34,339 nt of DNA from Candidatus Zipacnadia bacterium. GTDB taxonomy: Bacteria; Armatimonadota; Zipacnadia; Zipacnadales; Zipacnadaceae. Of the stretch, positions 9,117-18,592 are shown piece after piece. The notes below the pieces were generated by a model. It had not been told where the DNA came from. It saw nothing but the letters and a program-made list of their open reading frames with translations, and made no database searches. The DNA is taken from the NCBI GenBank assembly GCA_029821195.1, contig JALGTU010000013.1, positions 1 to 34,339 of the forward strand, given 5' to 3'. Each line of letters starts with the position of its first letter. Position 1 is the stretch's first letter. The position numbers and the translations under genes were made by a program.

Positions 9117-11129
9117 TCAGGGCTTGTACAGCACCTCACGGTACAATGTCTTGGTGTTGCCGTCACCGTCGCTGAACTCAATGGGTATCAGATTCATGCC
9201 GGGTGCCAGGTGGTGTGACTCATCGAAGATGTACGGCTTGTCCTCGGAGTACGTGCTAACGGACTGTCCGCCGATTATCACCTTTACACCTGCATCGGCT
9301 ACGCCGCGGACCTCGACGGCCTCGTCGGTCGAGATCCAGCCGAAGTCGGGCTCGAGGTCAACCAGCGCCAGCGGCGGCGTGAGGATATTCTCGATCTCGT
9401 GCGCCAGGAGCTGGCGGAAGCGGTGGATGTATTGCTTCTCAGCGCGGTAGGTCTGAAGGCGGAACTCGCGGGAGAGCAGCGACCCCCACCAGCGCATCGC
9501 CTGGTCAGCGGTGAAGCCGGGGTAGTCGGCCACCGGCCCCAGCGAGCGGAGCACTCGCTGCCATCGCTGGCGCAGCAGTTGCATCATCTCGTATTCGTCA
9601 ATGCCCTGCCGGTAGTTCTCCCAGCGCAGCGACGAGTGCCAGAACGGTTCCTCGTCGGTGGGCGGGTAAAAGAGATAGCCACCCCCATAGAGCCGCTTGT
9701 CACCGTCCTCCTTGCCCTGGGTGACCAGCCCCTTCCCCCACGGATTCTGCACCTCGCCCGCTACCTTGTAGTAGCTGAAGTGCCACCAGACCACGCCCTC
9801 GAAGCCGTACTTGGCGCAGACTGTCGGGAAGAAGCGCAACGCGCCGGGATTCCAATCGGCGTTGATAATGTACGCTGAGTTCATATAGCACCACAGCTTC
9901 AACCCCCGCGCGCGCAACTCGTCCCAGCGGTGGACGTCCTCGGGCCGGGTGATGAAGAAATGCCACGGTACCACCCAAATGTCTATTGCCCCGGCCAGTT
10001 CGTCGGAGGCCTTGTTGGTGGTAACAAGCACCTGCAGTTCGGGAAAGACCTGCTGGCTGCGCCGCCCTAGCTTGGCCACCAGGGGATGGTACTCCTCGCG
10101 AATCTCGTCAACGATGTAGAATACTACGTTATCCTCCCAGCCGTGCGCCCGGTAGAAATCGCGCATCTGGGTGAGGTACTGGTCATAGACCGGCCAGAAT
10201 TCGTCGCTGCCTACGGGATAGCCCGTGCTCAGGTAGCTCTTGCTCATCTGCTTCTGGCTCCCCAGAAGACTCGGCGGCAGACACACGGAGTGAAAGCCGG
10301 CCTCGTCCACGACTCGCTTCATGCTCTCCTCGTAACTCCTAGTGTCCAGCTTGAGTTTCCCACTCTCTCTGTCAAAACTGTACTTCACCCCTCTGGCCCC
10401 GTATTTCAAGCTGGTCACCTTGGCATCCTTCAGGAACTTGAACACCTCCGGCTCGGAGGACATCTGGTGCCCGTTGGTCGCAAAGGTCGGCTCGGTGGGC
10501 AGAGCAAAGCCCCAGACGGTCAACTGCACCGGTATACTGGCTGGGGGGATGCCTTCGCCCCGCAGCTCAATCGAGCCAGCGTAGCTGCCAGGCTGGGCAT
10601 TGGCCGGGACGCTCACTTCCACTATCATGGTACTGTTCTCGTCGGCCGGTGCGGTGAAGGGCCTGCCCGCCTTGAGGGGATCGGGGATCATCCCCGTCTC
10701 CCAGCCGCCCGTCCCATAATACAGAGTCGGTTTCTTGATATGCACCGATACTACCCGCTGCCACGACCACGCTTCGGCGGGGATGGTCGCGCTCGGTGAC
10801 GAAAGCGCGCTAAACTGCAGTGACACCAGCGGGATGTCTTGAGTCGGTCGAATCACCAGCTGGGCCTGCTCGGACTCGTTGCTGCACGCCGCCAGCTCCA
10901 GCCCGTCTGCGCGGATGAGGTCCTCGCTGGCCGAGAGGTCGGCTTTCGGGAAGACCTTGCGCGTGGGACTTTGGGCGAAGACCTGCATATTGGCGTCCTC
11001 GTGCAGCAGCACCGGATGTACCAGCATCGGCTCGGGCAGCTCGGCCGCTAGTGGCGCATCGGACCACGCAACGGCACCTGTTAAGAGTATGACGGATAGG
11101 ATTATGCAGGCTCTGTGGGGCATTACCAT
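9117..11129 (-). CDS. DUF4091 domain-containing secreted glycoside hydrolase-like protein
   Basis: Signal peptide; LKLWCYMNSAYIINADWNPGALRFFPTVCAKYGFEGVVWWHFSYYK ... LRWENYRQGIDEYEMMQLLR typical of DUF4091. Confidence 0.85.
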   Translation of the reverse strand: MVMPHRACIILSVILLTGAVAWSDAPLAAELPEPMLVHPVLLHEDANMQVFAQSPTRKVFPKADLSASEDLIRADGLELAACSNESEQAQLVIRPTQDIPLVSLQFSALSSPSATIPAEAWSWQRVVSVHIKKPTLYYGTGGWETGMIPDPLKAGRPFTAPADENSTMIVEVSVPANAQPGSYAGSIELRGEGIPPASIPVQLTVWGFALPTEPTFATNGHQMSSEPEVFKFLKDAKVTSLKYGARGVKYSFDRESGKLKLDTRSYEESMKRVVDEAGFHSVCLPPSLLGSQKQMSKSYLSTGYPVGSDEFWPVYDQYLTQMRDFYRAHGWEDNVVFYIVDEIREEYHPLVAKLGRRSQQVFPELQVLVTTNKASDELAGAIDIWVVPWHFFITRPEDVHRWDELRARGLKLWCYMNSAYIINADWNPGALRFFPTVCAKYGFEGVVWWHFSYYKVAGEVQNPWGKGLVTQGKEDGDKRLYGGGYLFYPPTDEEPFWHSSLRWENYRQGIDEYEMMQLLRQRWQRVLRSLGPVADYPGFTADQAMRWWGSLLSREFRLQTYRAEKQYIHRFRQLLAHEIENILTPPLALVDLEPDFGWISTDEAVEVRGVADAGVKVIIGGQSVSTYSEDKPYIFDESHHLAPGMNLIPIEFSDGDGNTKTLYREVLYKP

Positions 11130-11177
11130 GCTCCTTATTCTCGTGACCGTCTGCGGCGGCGAGCTTGGTCGCGGCGG

Positions 11178-12209
11178 TCAGTCGGGATTCTCTGAGATTT
11201 GCACCAGCGCCTTTACGCATTTGCGCTGCACCACGGCCTCGAACGCATCGCAGATGCACTCGAGGGGGAAGGGATGCGCCAGGTCCAACCACAGACCGGC
11301 ATCGAGTTTGCCCTGCTGGATGAAGCTAACGACCTGCTCGTGAGCCTCCTCCTCATCGTAGCCACGGTCGGAGTAGGTAAAGCTGCCGCGGGCGTGGACC
11401 GGGTTGATTAGACACGAACCGTAGTCGTCCACGCCATAGATAGTCACCGTCCCACCATCTTTCGCGTGAGGAAGCGCTGCGTCGAGCAGTCCCTGCTTGC
11501 CGACGGCGTCAATAATGAAGTCGAAGCCCTCCGGATAAGCTTCCTTGATCGCAGTTTTCAGGTTTTCTGCCTTATAGTCGAAATAGTCTGCTACACCCGC
11601 CGCGCGGGCAGTCTTCTCGCGCTGAGCGTTGCCGATCATCGCCACAGAAGAGGCCCCCAGGTTGACGCCATGCGCCGCAAAAGAAAGCCCGTTGCCCCCC
11701 GAGCCGATGACCAGCAGGCTGGCGCCGGCGCCGAAACCCATACGGGTGATATAGCTGAGCGTCTCGCGCCAGGTGATAATCATGGTGGCGCTGGCGGGGT
11801 CAATTCCGGAGGGTACGTGCTGGTTCCAGCGCGAGCCACGCCACTCCTCGGTGGGGCGATCGTCCTCCCGGGCGGCCCAGTGATCGCAGGCGAGGCCGAA
11901 CTCGGCGAAGCCACCCCAGTTGACACTGTACTCGCCTACCGGTGGGGTGCCCACACGGGTGATGATGTCGCCGACCCGGAAATTTCGCACCCGGGCACCG
12001 ACCTCGATCACCCGGCCGACGCTCTCGTGTCCCAGCACCGTGGGGTAGGCAACGGGTATGTGGAAGCAGCCCGCGATGATGTGGGTATCGGTGCCGCTGC
12101 AGGTTGCCCCCCACAGGATCTCGCACAGGGCATCGTACTCGCCCATCTCCGGCAGCGGTATGTCCCGGACGACCAGCACTTCCGGTTTCTCCACAATCGC
12201 GGCTTTCAT
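11178..12209 (-). CDS. Zinc-type medium-chain dehydrogenase/reductase
   Basis: CSGTDTHIIAGCF..PTVLGHESVGRVIEVG; SLLVIGSGGNGLSFAAHGVNLGA nucleotide-binding motif. Confidence 0.85.
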   Translation of the reverse strand: MKAAIVEKPEVLVVRDIPLPEMGEYDALCEILWGATCSGTDTHIIAGCFHIPVAYPTVLGHESVGRVIEVGARVRNFRVGDIITRVGTPPVGEYSVNWGGFAEFGLACDHWAAREDDRPTEEWRGSRWNQHVPSGIDPASATMIITWRETLSYITRMGFGAGASLLVIGSGGNGLSFAAHGVNLGASSVAMIGNAQREKTARAAGVADYFDYKAENLKTAIKEAYPEGFDFIIDAVGKQGLLDAALPHAKDGGTVTIYGVDDYGSCLINPVHARGSFTYSDRGYDEEEAHEQVVSFIQQGKLDAGLWLDLAHPFPLECICDAFEAVVQRKCVKALVQISENPD

Positions 12210-12221
12210 AGCTTAGTCCTC

Positions 12222-13214
12222 CTACCGAGTAGCCCGACCCGGGCCTTGGTAGTCGCGCAAAAAGGGCAGGCCGAACGGCTCTTCGAAGGGGCGGAAGGGC
12301 ACCAGGGCGTAGATCTCGTCAAGTTGCGCCAGCACATCAGAGGGCAGCGGGCCCTTCTCGACGGCGGCAACATTTTCATCGGCCTGCTGGGGACTCCGCG
12401 GGCCCATCAAGACGCAGGAGATATCGGGATTGGAGATGACGAACCGTATGCACAGCTCAGCGATGCCCATATCTAGCTCATCGAGCAGTCCGTACAAGGC
12501 CTGGTACTGCTCGCGGCGGGGCGGGCTAAGCCACCGGGCGCCCTCGTTGATCTGCTCATCATAACGCTGGGATAGTGCGCCCTGCTGGAGTGGTGAGCCG
12601 CAGACGATGCCCATATTATTCGCCTTCGCCGCCGGGATTACGGCGATCTCTGCCTCCCGCCACAGCAGGCTGTAGTTGAATGCAGTCAGCACCACATCAA
12701 ACTTGCCCGTATTGATGACGTGGGGCAGTTCGTATGCGGTCGTGCCGCCCAGGCCGGTGAAGCCGATGACGCCATCGTTCTTCAGCTCATCCATCACGTC
12801 GAGCACCGGGCCGGTGAAATCCTCCCAGTTCAGCCACCAGTCGTACTGGCGGGGACGAGCCGGCTCGTGGATCATCAGGATGTCTATGTAGTCGCGGCCC
12901 AGGAGTCGGAGGCTCTCCTCGACCGAAGCACGCAGGCCTGCGGGGTCCTGGGGATCGAAGGGTTGCGGGCGTCCGCCCAACTTGGTGGAGATTATGACCG
13001 GCGCCTCAACATCCTGGAGCGCGTAGCCTATCATTTCCTCGCTGTCGCCATAGCTTGGGGCGGTATCAATATAGTTACAGCCCAGTTCGATGGCTCGATG
13101 GATGGTGGCTCGGGACTGGTCATATCCCCCACTGCCCTTGGACGTGACAAATGCCCCGCCCAGCGCCAGTTCGGATACGGCCAGATTAGTCCGGCCCAAG
13201 ACGCGTTTTCTCAT
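12222..13214 (-). CDS. Aldo/keto reductase
   Basis: MRKRVLGRTNLAVSELALGGAFV...AIELGCNYIDTAPSYGDSEEMIGYAL...; AKR N-terminal and DTAxxYG motifs. Confidence 0.92.
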   Translation of the reverse strand: MRKRVLGRTNLAVSELALGGAFVTSKGSGGYDQSRATIHRAIELGCNYIDTAPSYGDSEEMIGYALQDVEAPVIISTKLGGRPQPFDPQDPAGLRASVEESLRLLGRDYIDILMIHEPARPRQYDWWLNWEDFTGPVLDVMDELKNDGVIGFTGLGGTTAYELPHVINTGKFDVVLTAFNYSLLWREAEIAVIPAAKANNMGIVCGSPLQQGALSQRYDEQINEGARWLSPPRREQYQALYGLLDELDMGIAELCIRFVISNPDISCVLMGPRSPQQADENVAAVEKGPLPSDVLAQLDEIYALVPFRPFEEPFGLPFLRDYQGPGRATR

Positions 13215-13274
13215 CGCAATTAGCTTTCTCCTGTGGTTTGCCAATCTAGCACGCCTTGTAGCGCATCAGCGACT

Positions 13275-14309
13275 CTATCGCTGTTCTCCCCTCCAGTCGA
13301 AGACAATGCCCAGAAAGTCCTCGGTGTTCTGCTCAATCATCCGGTAGATCTGCGGGGCCTCGGCGGGGCTGACTAGGTGCGTGATCAGACTCGCCACGTT
13401 GAGTTTGCCCTCTGCTGCCCAGCGCATCGCTGCGGACACGCACGAATCATTGTGCGAGCAGGGGAAGTAGCAGGTCGGCATCACGCTGTGTATGGCATTG
13501 ATGTCAATCGCCGAGGGCGGCGGATACCAGCCCTGGAAGACAAACTTGCCCCGGTGACGCAGCAGCGGAAAGAGACCGTTTACTACCTCCGGCACACTGG
13601 AGGTATCAATGATGATATCGAAGCCGGGCGGCGCGATTTCCTGTTGTACTTCGGCCAGGTTCTGTTGGGCCGGATTCACCGCCCAGTCAGCACCGAGATT
13701 GCGGGCTAGCTCCAGCCGGCTCTCGTTGACCTCGGCCACGCAGACCTGCGCGCCCTTGAGCCGCACCACCTGCGCTGCATACTGGCCGATCAGCCCCAGC
13801 CCGCAAACCAATACCTTCGCGCCGACCGGAATACCGGCCATCTCGATGCCGCGCAGTGCTACCGCGCACAAACCGGTCAGGCTGGCCTCGCGGGCAGAGA
13901 GACCCTGGGGCACGGGCACACAGCCGTGTACGTCCAGGGCATCCGGGGAGTATTCATAGTTGACGTTGACCACCGCCCGAGCCAGATGGGTGCTCATCCA
14001 GCTTCCGTCGTACGGCGGCAGCACCCGGCTGCGGGAGAAATTGACGCGTTGCCCTTCTACGTAGCCGCATTCCGCCGCTTTCTTTCCCGCCTCGATTACC
14101 TTCCCGATGCCCATATACCCGGGCACGAAGGGGAAGGTCATCTCCGCCCGCTTGCCGATATATGCCCAACGCTCGGTGCCCACGCTTACGCCGGAGGCTT
14201 CCGTCTCAACCACCAGGTCGTCAGCCGTGGGTTCGGGCAGGTCAATCTCCCCGACAACTGCCTTGCCGACTTCTTCGAAGATTATGGCTTTTGTGCGCAG
14301 AGCTGACAT
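13275..14309 (-). CDS. MDR dehydrogenase, BchC-like subgroup
   Basis: MSALRTKAIIFEEVGKAVVGEIDLPEPTADDLVVETEASGVSVGTERWAYIG...FPFVPGYMGIGKVIEAG; VLVCGLGLIGQYAAQVVRLKGA. Confidence 0.82.
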   Translation of the reverse strand: MSALRTKAIIFEEVGKAVVGEIDLPEPTADDLVVETEASGVSVGTERWAYIGKRAEMTFPFVPGYMGIGKVIEAGKKAAECGYVEGQRVNFSRSRVLPPYDGSWMSTHLARAVVNVNYEYSPDALDVHGCVPVPQGLSAREASLTGLCAVALRGIEMAGIPVGAKVLVCGLGLIGQYAAQVVRLKGAQVCVAEVNESRLELARNLGADWAVNPAQQNLAEVQQEIAPPGFDIIIDTSSVPEVVNGLFPLLRHRGKFVFQGWYPPPSAIDINAIHSVMPTCYFPCSHNDSCVSAAMRWAAEGKLNVASLITHLVSPAEAPQIYRMIEQNTEDFLGIVFDWRGEQR

Positions 14310-14416
14310 CGCAGTGCCCCCGACTTGATTTGGTCTCCTTGGCGCCACCGATTCACCGGCATATTACTTTCGCTCCCGATAGGCAGCAGGCCTTCACCAG
14401 TTAGTGGCAGGCACAG

Positions 14417-14448
14417 AAAAAAGCCCCCAGCCCGGTGACCGGGGGCTT
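14417..14448 (-). terminator. Rho-independent terminator after the transaldolase-like gene
   Basis: Minus strand AAGCCCCC-ggtcaccgggct-GGGGGCTTTTTT; 8-bp stem followed by T tract. Confidence 0.8.
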
Positions 14449-14476
14449 GAGATACGGGATTGTGGGCGACGTTGGA

Positions 14477-15904
14477 CTAGCTGGCCACCCAGGCCACGAA
14501 GTCGTCAAATTGCTCCGAGAAGCCCTGGTTGGTGCGGACGACCGGCAGATAGGTGTCAAACTCGTCCACAGTCATTCCATCGGGTTCGTAGCCCATCCGG
14601 AAGAGCTTGCTCTTATAGAGCTTCTCCATAATGTCCTTCGGAACGGGAGTCCACATCCCATCGGGATTGAGTTCACGCGGCTCACTGTCGAACTCCTCCT
14701 GGCGGTTGGGGAAGACGGTGATGAAGCACGAGACCTCCGGCTCGCGATGGATTGAGCGCAAGATGTTCCACGGACCCCGGCCGGACGCCGGCAGCATATG
14801 AGTCTTCTTCAGGCCCATCCCGCCGCGCAGCGGATCCATACACAGCAGCCGGTATTCGCGCTGGCGAATGGCGGTCGTGCACCAGGTTTTGACTTCCTCC
14901 CAATCGCTGACGCCGGCCTCCTGGAGTTCTTCACCGACCGGGTCGTCAACCCGACCGTCCATCTGGGTGCGGAAGCTGACCGGCGCGGTGCTGTTCTTCT
15001 CGATGATTGCGCCGAAGGCGATCTGCTGGGGCAGCGAGTAGTTGACGGTGATATTCACGCCTCTACGCTTGCTGGTAATCTCGGCAGCGGCGGTAAGGCC
15101 GGCCTTGGTGCCGGGGACCTTGAATACGGTGTTGGGCGTCCCGCCGAGAGCTTCCTCCAGCAGCGGCCAGACGTAGTCGGCCTGCTCGATCATGCTATCA
15201 GCGTCGAAGGAGTTCTTGGGGTTGAGTTGGAGGCTGACGTAGCCGATGCGTTCATTGGTAAGCTCCCAGATGGGGCGTAGCAGCTTAGCGTTGGCCACGA
15301 CGACCTCGACCGTCATCTTGTAGGCCAGCTCGAGCGCGTCCATGTTGGGATTCTCTGCGCGGATGCGGTCGCGCACTGGCGTCCAGTATTCCGGGTCTTC
15401 CTCGCGGGCGATGTTGACCAGTTGCGGATTGGTGGTAACCAGGCTGGCCCCTTTGCGCATGGCCTCGCGCAGATGGGCAGCATAGTCATTGCCCCAGAAG
15501 GTATTTGTCTCGCCCTGCAGTGCCATCCGTTCCAGGCGGGCCAGGTTGCTATTCTCGATCTCGGCGGCGGCCTCCTTGGCCTTGGTCACCAGATCGTCCC
15601 ACCCCCACTGGGCCAGCAGTGCGTAGTTCTTGCCCGCCTCGGCGGCCAGCTCGTCGTCGGTCAGCTTCTCCTCATCGCCGGAGTCAACGACGACGTTGCT
15701 TCTTAGCCGCCAATCGGCCAGCACGGAGCGCAGATCAATGGCGTTCTCGCAGAGCAGCTCAGCAATCTCGCCCTGCCGCTCCTGGGAAGCGCCAGCGTAT
15801 TCGTTGTTTAGTTCCCGCCGCCAGTCATCGAGTGTGCTCGACAGGTCACGGGGCCTGGTCTTGAAGATCAGATCTTGCAGAACTTGGATGTCCTGGTCAG
15901 TCAT
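14477..15904 (-). CDS. Transaldolase family protein (475 aa, N-terminally extended)
   Basis: GASLVTTNPQLVNIA, YVSLQLNPKNSFDADSMIEQA, NTVFKVPGTKAGLTAAAEITSKRRGVNITVNYSLPQQIAFGAII. Confidence 0.82.
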   Translation of the reverse strand: MTDQDIQVLQDLIFKTRPRDLSSTLDDWRRELNNEYAGASQERQGEIAELLCENAIDLRSVLADWRLRSNVVVDSGDEEKLTDDELAAEAGKNYALLAQWGWDDLVTKAKEAAAEIENSNLARLERMALQGETNTFWGNDYAAHLREAMRKGASLVTTNPQLVNIAREEDPEYWTPVRDRIRAENPNMDALELAYKMTVEVVVANAKLLRPIWELTNERIGYVSLQLNPKNSFDADSMIEQADYVWPLLEEALGGTPNTVFKVPGTKAGLTAAAEITSKRRGVNITVNYSLPQQIAFGAIIEKNSTAPVSFRTQMDGRVDDPVGEELQEAGVSDWEEVKTWCTTAIRQREYRLLCMDPLRGGMGLKKTHMLPASGRGPWNILRSIHREPEVSCFITVFPNRQEEFDSEPRELNPDGMWTPVPKDIMEKLYKSKLFRMGYEPDGMTVDEFDTYLPVVRTNQGFSEQFDDFVAWVAS

Positions 15905-15998
15905 AGGAATTGTCTCCTTCAGCTAGTGTTTTGGGTAGGTGAGCGTAACTGGCCTCGGACCGCAATCGTCCCCGAGTTGACCTCACCGGCAAGCAAGG

Positions 15999-17231
15999 CT
16001 ACACGGCCAGCACTTCGGCAAGCTGCGGGCCGATCTGCCAGGAGCCCGTGCCCTCGTAGCGGCGTAGTACCTCCTCGTAGACGCCTTTCAGATAGATATG
16101 GGTTTCCACGTTGGTCCCACAAATCTTCTTGTCGCCGGCTCTGACCTTCTCGGCATGCTCACTCATATACTCAAAGCGCGCCTGGGTGCCGGCAACCAGG
16201 TAGCAGGTGTTCAGGTTGGTCTTGCCGATCAGGCTGCGTGGCACGTCGGCAGCGCCGGTTCCTCCGTGCTGGGCGAACGGAGCGTACACGCCCGTTTCCT
16301 CGATGATGGTCCGCTGGACAACCTCGAGCTTATTGGCGTCGGTGGGGTGCTTCTCGCCGGCTTTGGCGGCGTGCTTCATTCCAATGTCATAGGCGACGCC
16401 CTCGGCGCCAGTGTAACCGACGAAGGCGGCGGCCAGATGCGCGAACTCGTCAAGTTCCGCGCCTGACATTGCCTCATATTCGACTTCATCCCCGCTGGTA
16501 CCGGTTGCGCCCAGCTCGGCCTCCAGCATCATATCGTTGTTGTTAAGGTCGGTGCGAACACCAAGGGTGATATCCTGGGTAATAATAAAGTCGAGCACCG
16601 GCGCGATACCCTCGGTGTCAATCATGCCCCAGGCCGGGTGCATAGTTCGCACAGTATCCAGGAAGTCGGCCCGGAAGCATTGATACTCAACGCTCCGCAG
16701 GTAGCTGCTATACGCGGCGAAGAGAGTGTTGTCCACCTCAGCGGCGAACTTGTCGAGTCCCTTGCTGCGTAAGTAGCTGATGGCCGCCTCAATCTTCTCT
16801 TCGTAGTTGACCGGTGTCGCTGCCTGCTCGTAGTCGGCATCGGCAGCGAATTTGGGCACCTTGAAGTGGTCCAGGGAAATGGCGACAAAGTCAGCGCCCC
16901 AGGCGTCGGCCTCCATTTCGATCCAATCGGCCATGGCTTTGGCGCCATTGATCACCGGGTTGGCGTAGTAGCTGACGCCATCGGGGACGAAGATCGTCGT
17001 CGGGTCTCCGCCGACCTTGGTGTTGGAGTTGTACGAGAACTGAACGATCACCGGCGACTGGTCGCCCTGGGCGGCGGCCTGGACGAACGCACGGGTCTCC
17101 CACCAGTTGTTGGAATTGTTGGCCACTAGCGTGGCCCGCTCCTCCACGGGCCGGAGGGTGCCGGCCTCGTCAAAGGGGCAGTAGTAGTCGAAGATCTTGC
17201 GCAATTGTCTTCCAGTCAAAAGCTTACCCAT
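15999..17231 (-). CDS. Class II fructose-bisphosphate aldolase-like protein
   Basis: ATLVANNSNNWWETRAFVQAAAQGDQSPVIVQFSYNS..., WGADFVAISLDHFKVP, FAQHGGTGAADVPRSLIGKTNLNT. ATG at 17231 after GAGGAG. Confidence 0.75.
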   Translation of the reverse strand: MGKLLTGRQLRKIFDYYCPFDEAGTLRPVEERATLVANNSNNWWETRAFVQAAAQGDQSPVIVQFSYNSNTKVGGDPTTIFVPDGVSYYANPVINGAKAMADWIEMEADAWGADFVAISLDHFKVPKFAADADYEQAATPVNYEEKIEAAISYLRSKGLDKFAAEVDNTLFAAYSSYLRSVEYQCFRADFLDTVRTMHPAWGMIDTEGIAPVLDFIITQDITLGVRTDLNNNDMMLEAELGATGTSGDEVEYEAMSGAELDEFAHLAAAFVGYTGAEGVAYDIGMKHAAKAGEKHPTDANKLEVVQRTIIEETGVYAPFAQHGGTGAADVPRSLIGKTNLNTCYLVAGTQARFEYMSEHAEKVRAGDKKICGTNVETHIYLKGVYEEVLRRYEGTGSWQIGPQLAEVLAV

Positions 17232-17451
17232 GCAATTTGCTCCTCGATTCAATTATCACTGCGCCCCAGGCACAGCCATCGGCTGGGACGCTTCGGGTGA
17301 TGCGAAAAGCTGTCTTGTCCAGTCGGACTCAGAGAGATGCGTCTTAGCGCTCTATTCCCACAATCCGTCCCCCAGCAAGTTGAGTGGAGGACAGTTGATC
17401 GAGTTGTTCTGGCACAATAGCGCCGTCCCGGCGGATGCTTCAATTATCCGG

Positions 17452-18501
17452 TTACTCTCGGGCGTACTTGTTGCGTTTCATTACGTCGGCGACAGCATTG
17501 GCGAGTTCCAGAGCATCAGGTATCGGTACGCCCCAGAAGTTGCGCCCGATGATGCGGCCTTCGCCGCCTGCATCCATGATTATTTCGGTGGACTCTGTGA
17601 GCGCAGCCTTGGCATCACCCGTTATCCTCGGTCCACCCGAGTAGATTACCACGGTTCGCGTGCCCGCGCCAGTAACTATCTTGGCTCGTTCGATGTGCTG
17701 TTCCTTGGTCAGGAGCGAATCGTAGTTGGGCTTTTCGCCTTCGGCCAGGTTGGCCTGATATTCTTCAAGCTGCTCACGCGTCGGCTCAAGGTCCAGATAG
17801 TGGACAACCTCCGGCAGTCGCGGCGCGTATTCGTTAAGAATGAAATCCTCGTAGGCATCGCGCTGCTTTGGTGGAACTACTGCCGGGAACTTCGTCTTGA
17901 TTATATCCGCACCCAGAGATTCACCTGCGGAAACTGCATAGTGACACCACAGCAGGCTGTCGGCCTTTGTCGTACCGGGCAGTGGCCCGCGTGGGTAGCA
18001 CCACACCACCAGCGGCAGCTCAGCCTGATGCGCTTCTTCACGAATCTTCCCAATCCGCTCGACATCCTCTCCGGTCTGCTGAGAACCCAGATAGAAGCTC
18101 AGGCCAACGCAGTCAGCACCTGCCTGGACCGCTTCCTCTACTGTGCCAAACATAGTGTGGCGCGGGTAGTTGGCATCATTGACCTTCCCCGTGGTGAAGT
18201 GCCCATCAAGTTTCATAAGCAGCGGAATCTCGATGTCGTGCTGGTACTTTATTGCCTGGCCGACAGATAGAACTACTACCGAAAATGGCCCAGTATTGGC
18301 TAGTTCTATTACCGAGGCGGGCTTGGCGCATCCCTCCCATTTGAACTCGTGGCCGGGGCCGTGCTCGACCAGTTGGTCAAACGGCAAGCCCAGAAGCGTA
18401 CCGTTTCCCGGGCCGTAATCATACATCATTCGGTGCATTTTGTTAGCTATGCCGGCACTCAAATAAGTGAAATTGGCAAGCGTTGGACGTTCGGCAGTCA
18501 T
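17452..18501 (-). CDS. Class I (DhnA/FbaB-like) aldolase
   Basis: VGQAIKYQHDIEIPLLMKLDGHFTTG, AGADCVGLSFYLGSQQTGEDVERIGKIREEAHQAELPLVVWCYPRG, GADIIKTKFPA, VVIYSGGPRI, GRIIGRNFWG. Start moved from 18543 to MTAERPTL at 18501, since 18543 lies within the apparent -10 box. Confidence 0.8.
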   Translation of the reverse strand: MTAERPTLANFTYLSAGIANKMHRMMYDYGPGNGTLLGLPFDQLVEHGPGHEFKWEGCAKPASVIELANTGPFSVVVLSVGQAIKYQHDIEIPLLMKLDGHFTTGKVNDANYPRHTMFGTVEEAVQAGADCVGLSFYLGSQQTGEDVERIGKIREEAHQAELPLVVWCYPRGPLPGTTKADSLLWCHYAVSAGESLGADIIKTKFPAVVPPKQRDAYEDFILNEYAPRLPEVVHYLDLEPTREQLEEYQANLAEGEKPNYDSLLTKEQHIERAKIVTGAGTRTVVIYSGGPRITGDAKAALTESTEIIMDAGGEGRIIGRNFWGVPIPDALELANAVADVMKRNKYARE

Positions 18502-18541
18502 CAGATTCACCTCGACTTGGATAAACCTAGGAGCTATTTGC

Positions 18542-18570
18542 ATTTTAGCAGAACTATCTTAAGTTGTCAA
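18542..18570 (-). promoter_or_regulatory. Near-consensus sigma70 promoter driving the aldolase run
   Basis: Minus strand TTGACA (18570-18565) - 17 bp - TAAAAT (18547-18542). Confidence 0.75.
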
Positions 18571-18592
18571 ATAAGCTAAATTTTCCCCTGTA

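Noticed and set aside
11466-12476. 336-aa plus-strand ORF across the MDR/AKR junction
   Set aside because: Antisense to two well-supported genes and shows no domain signature.
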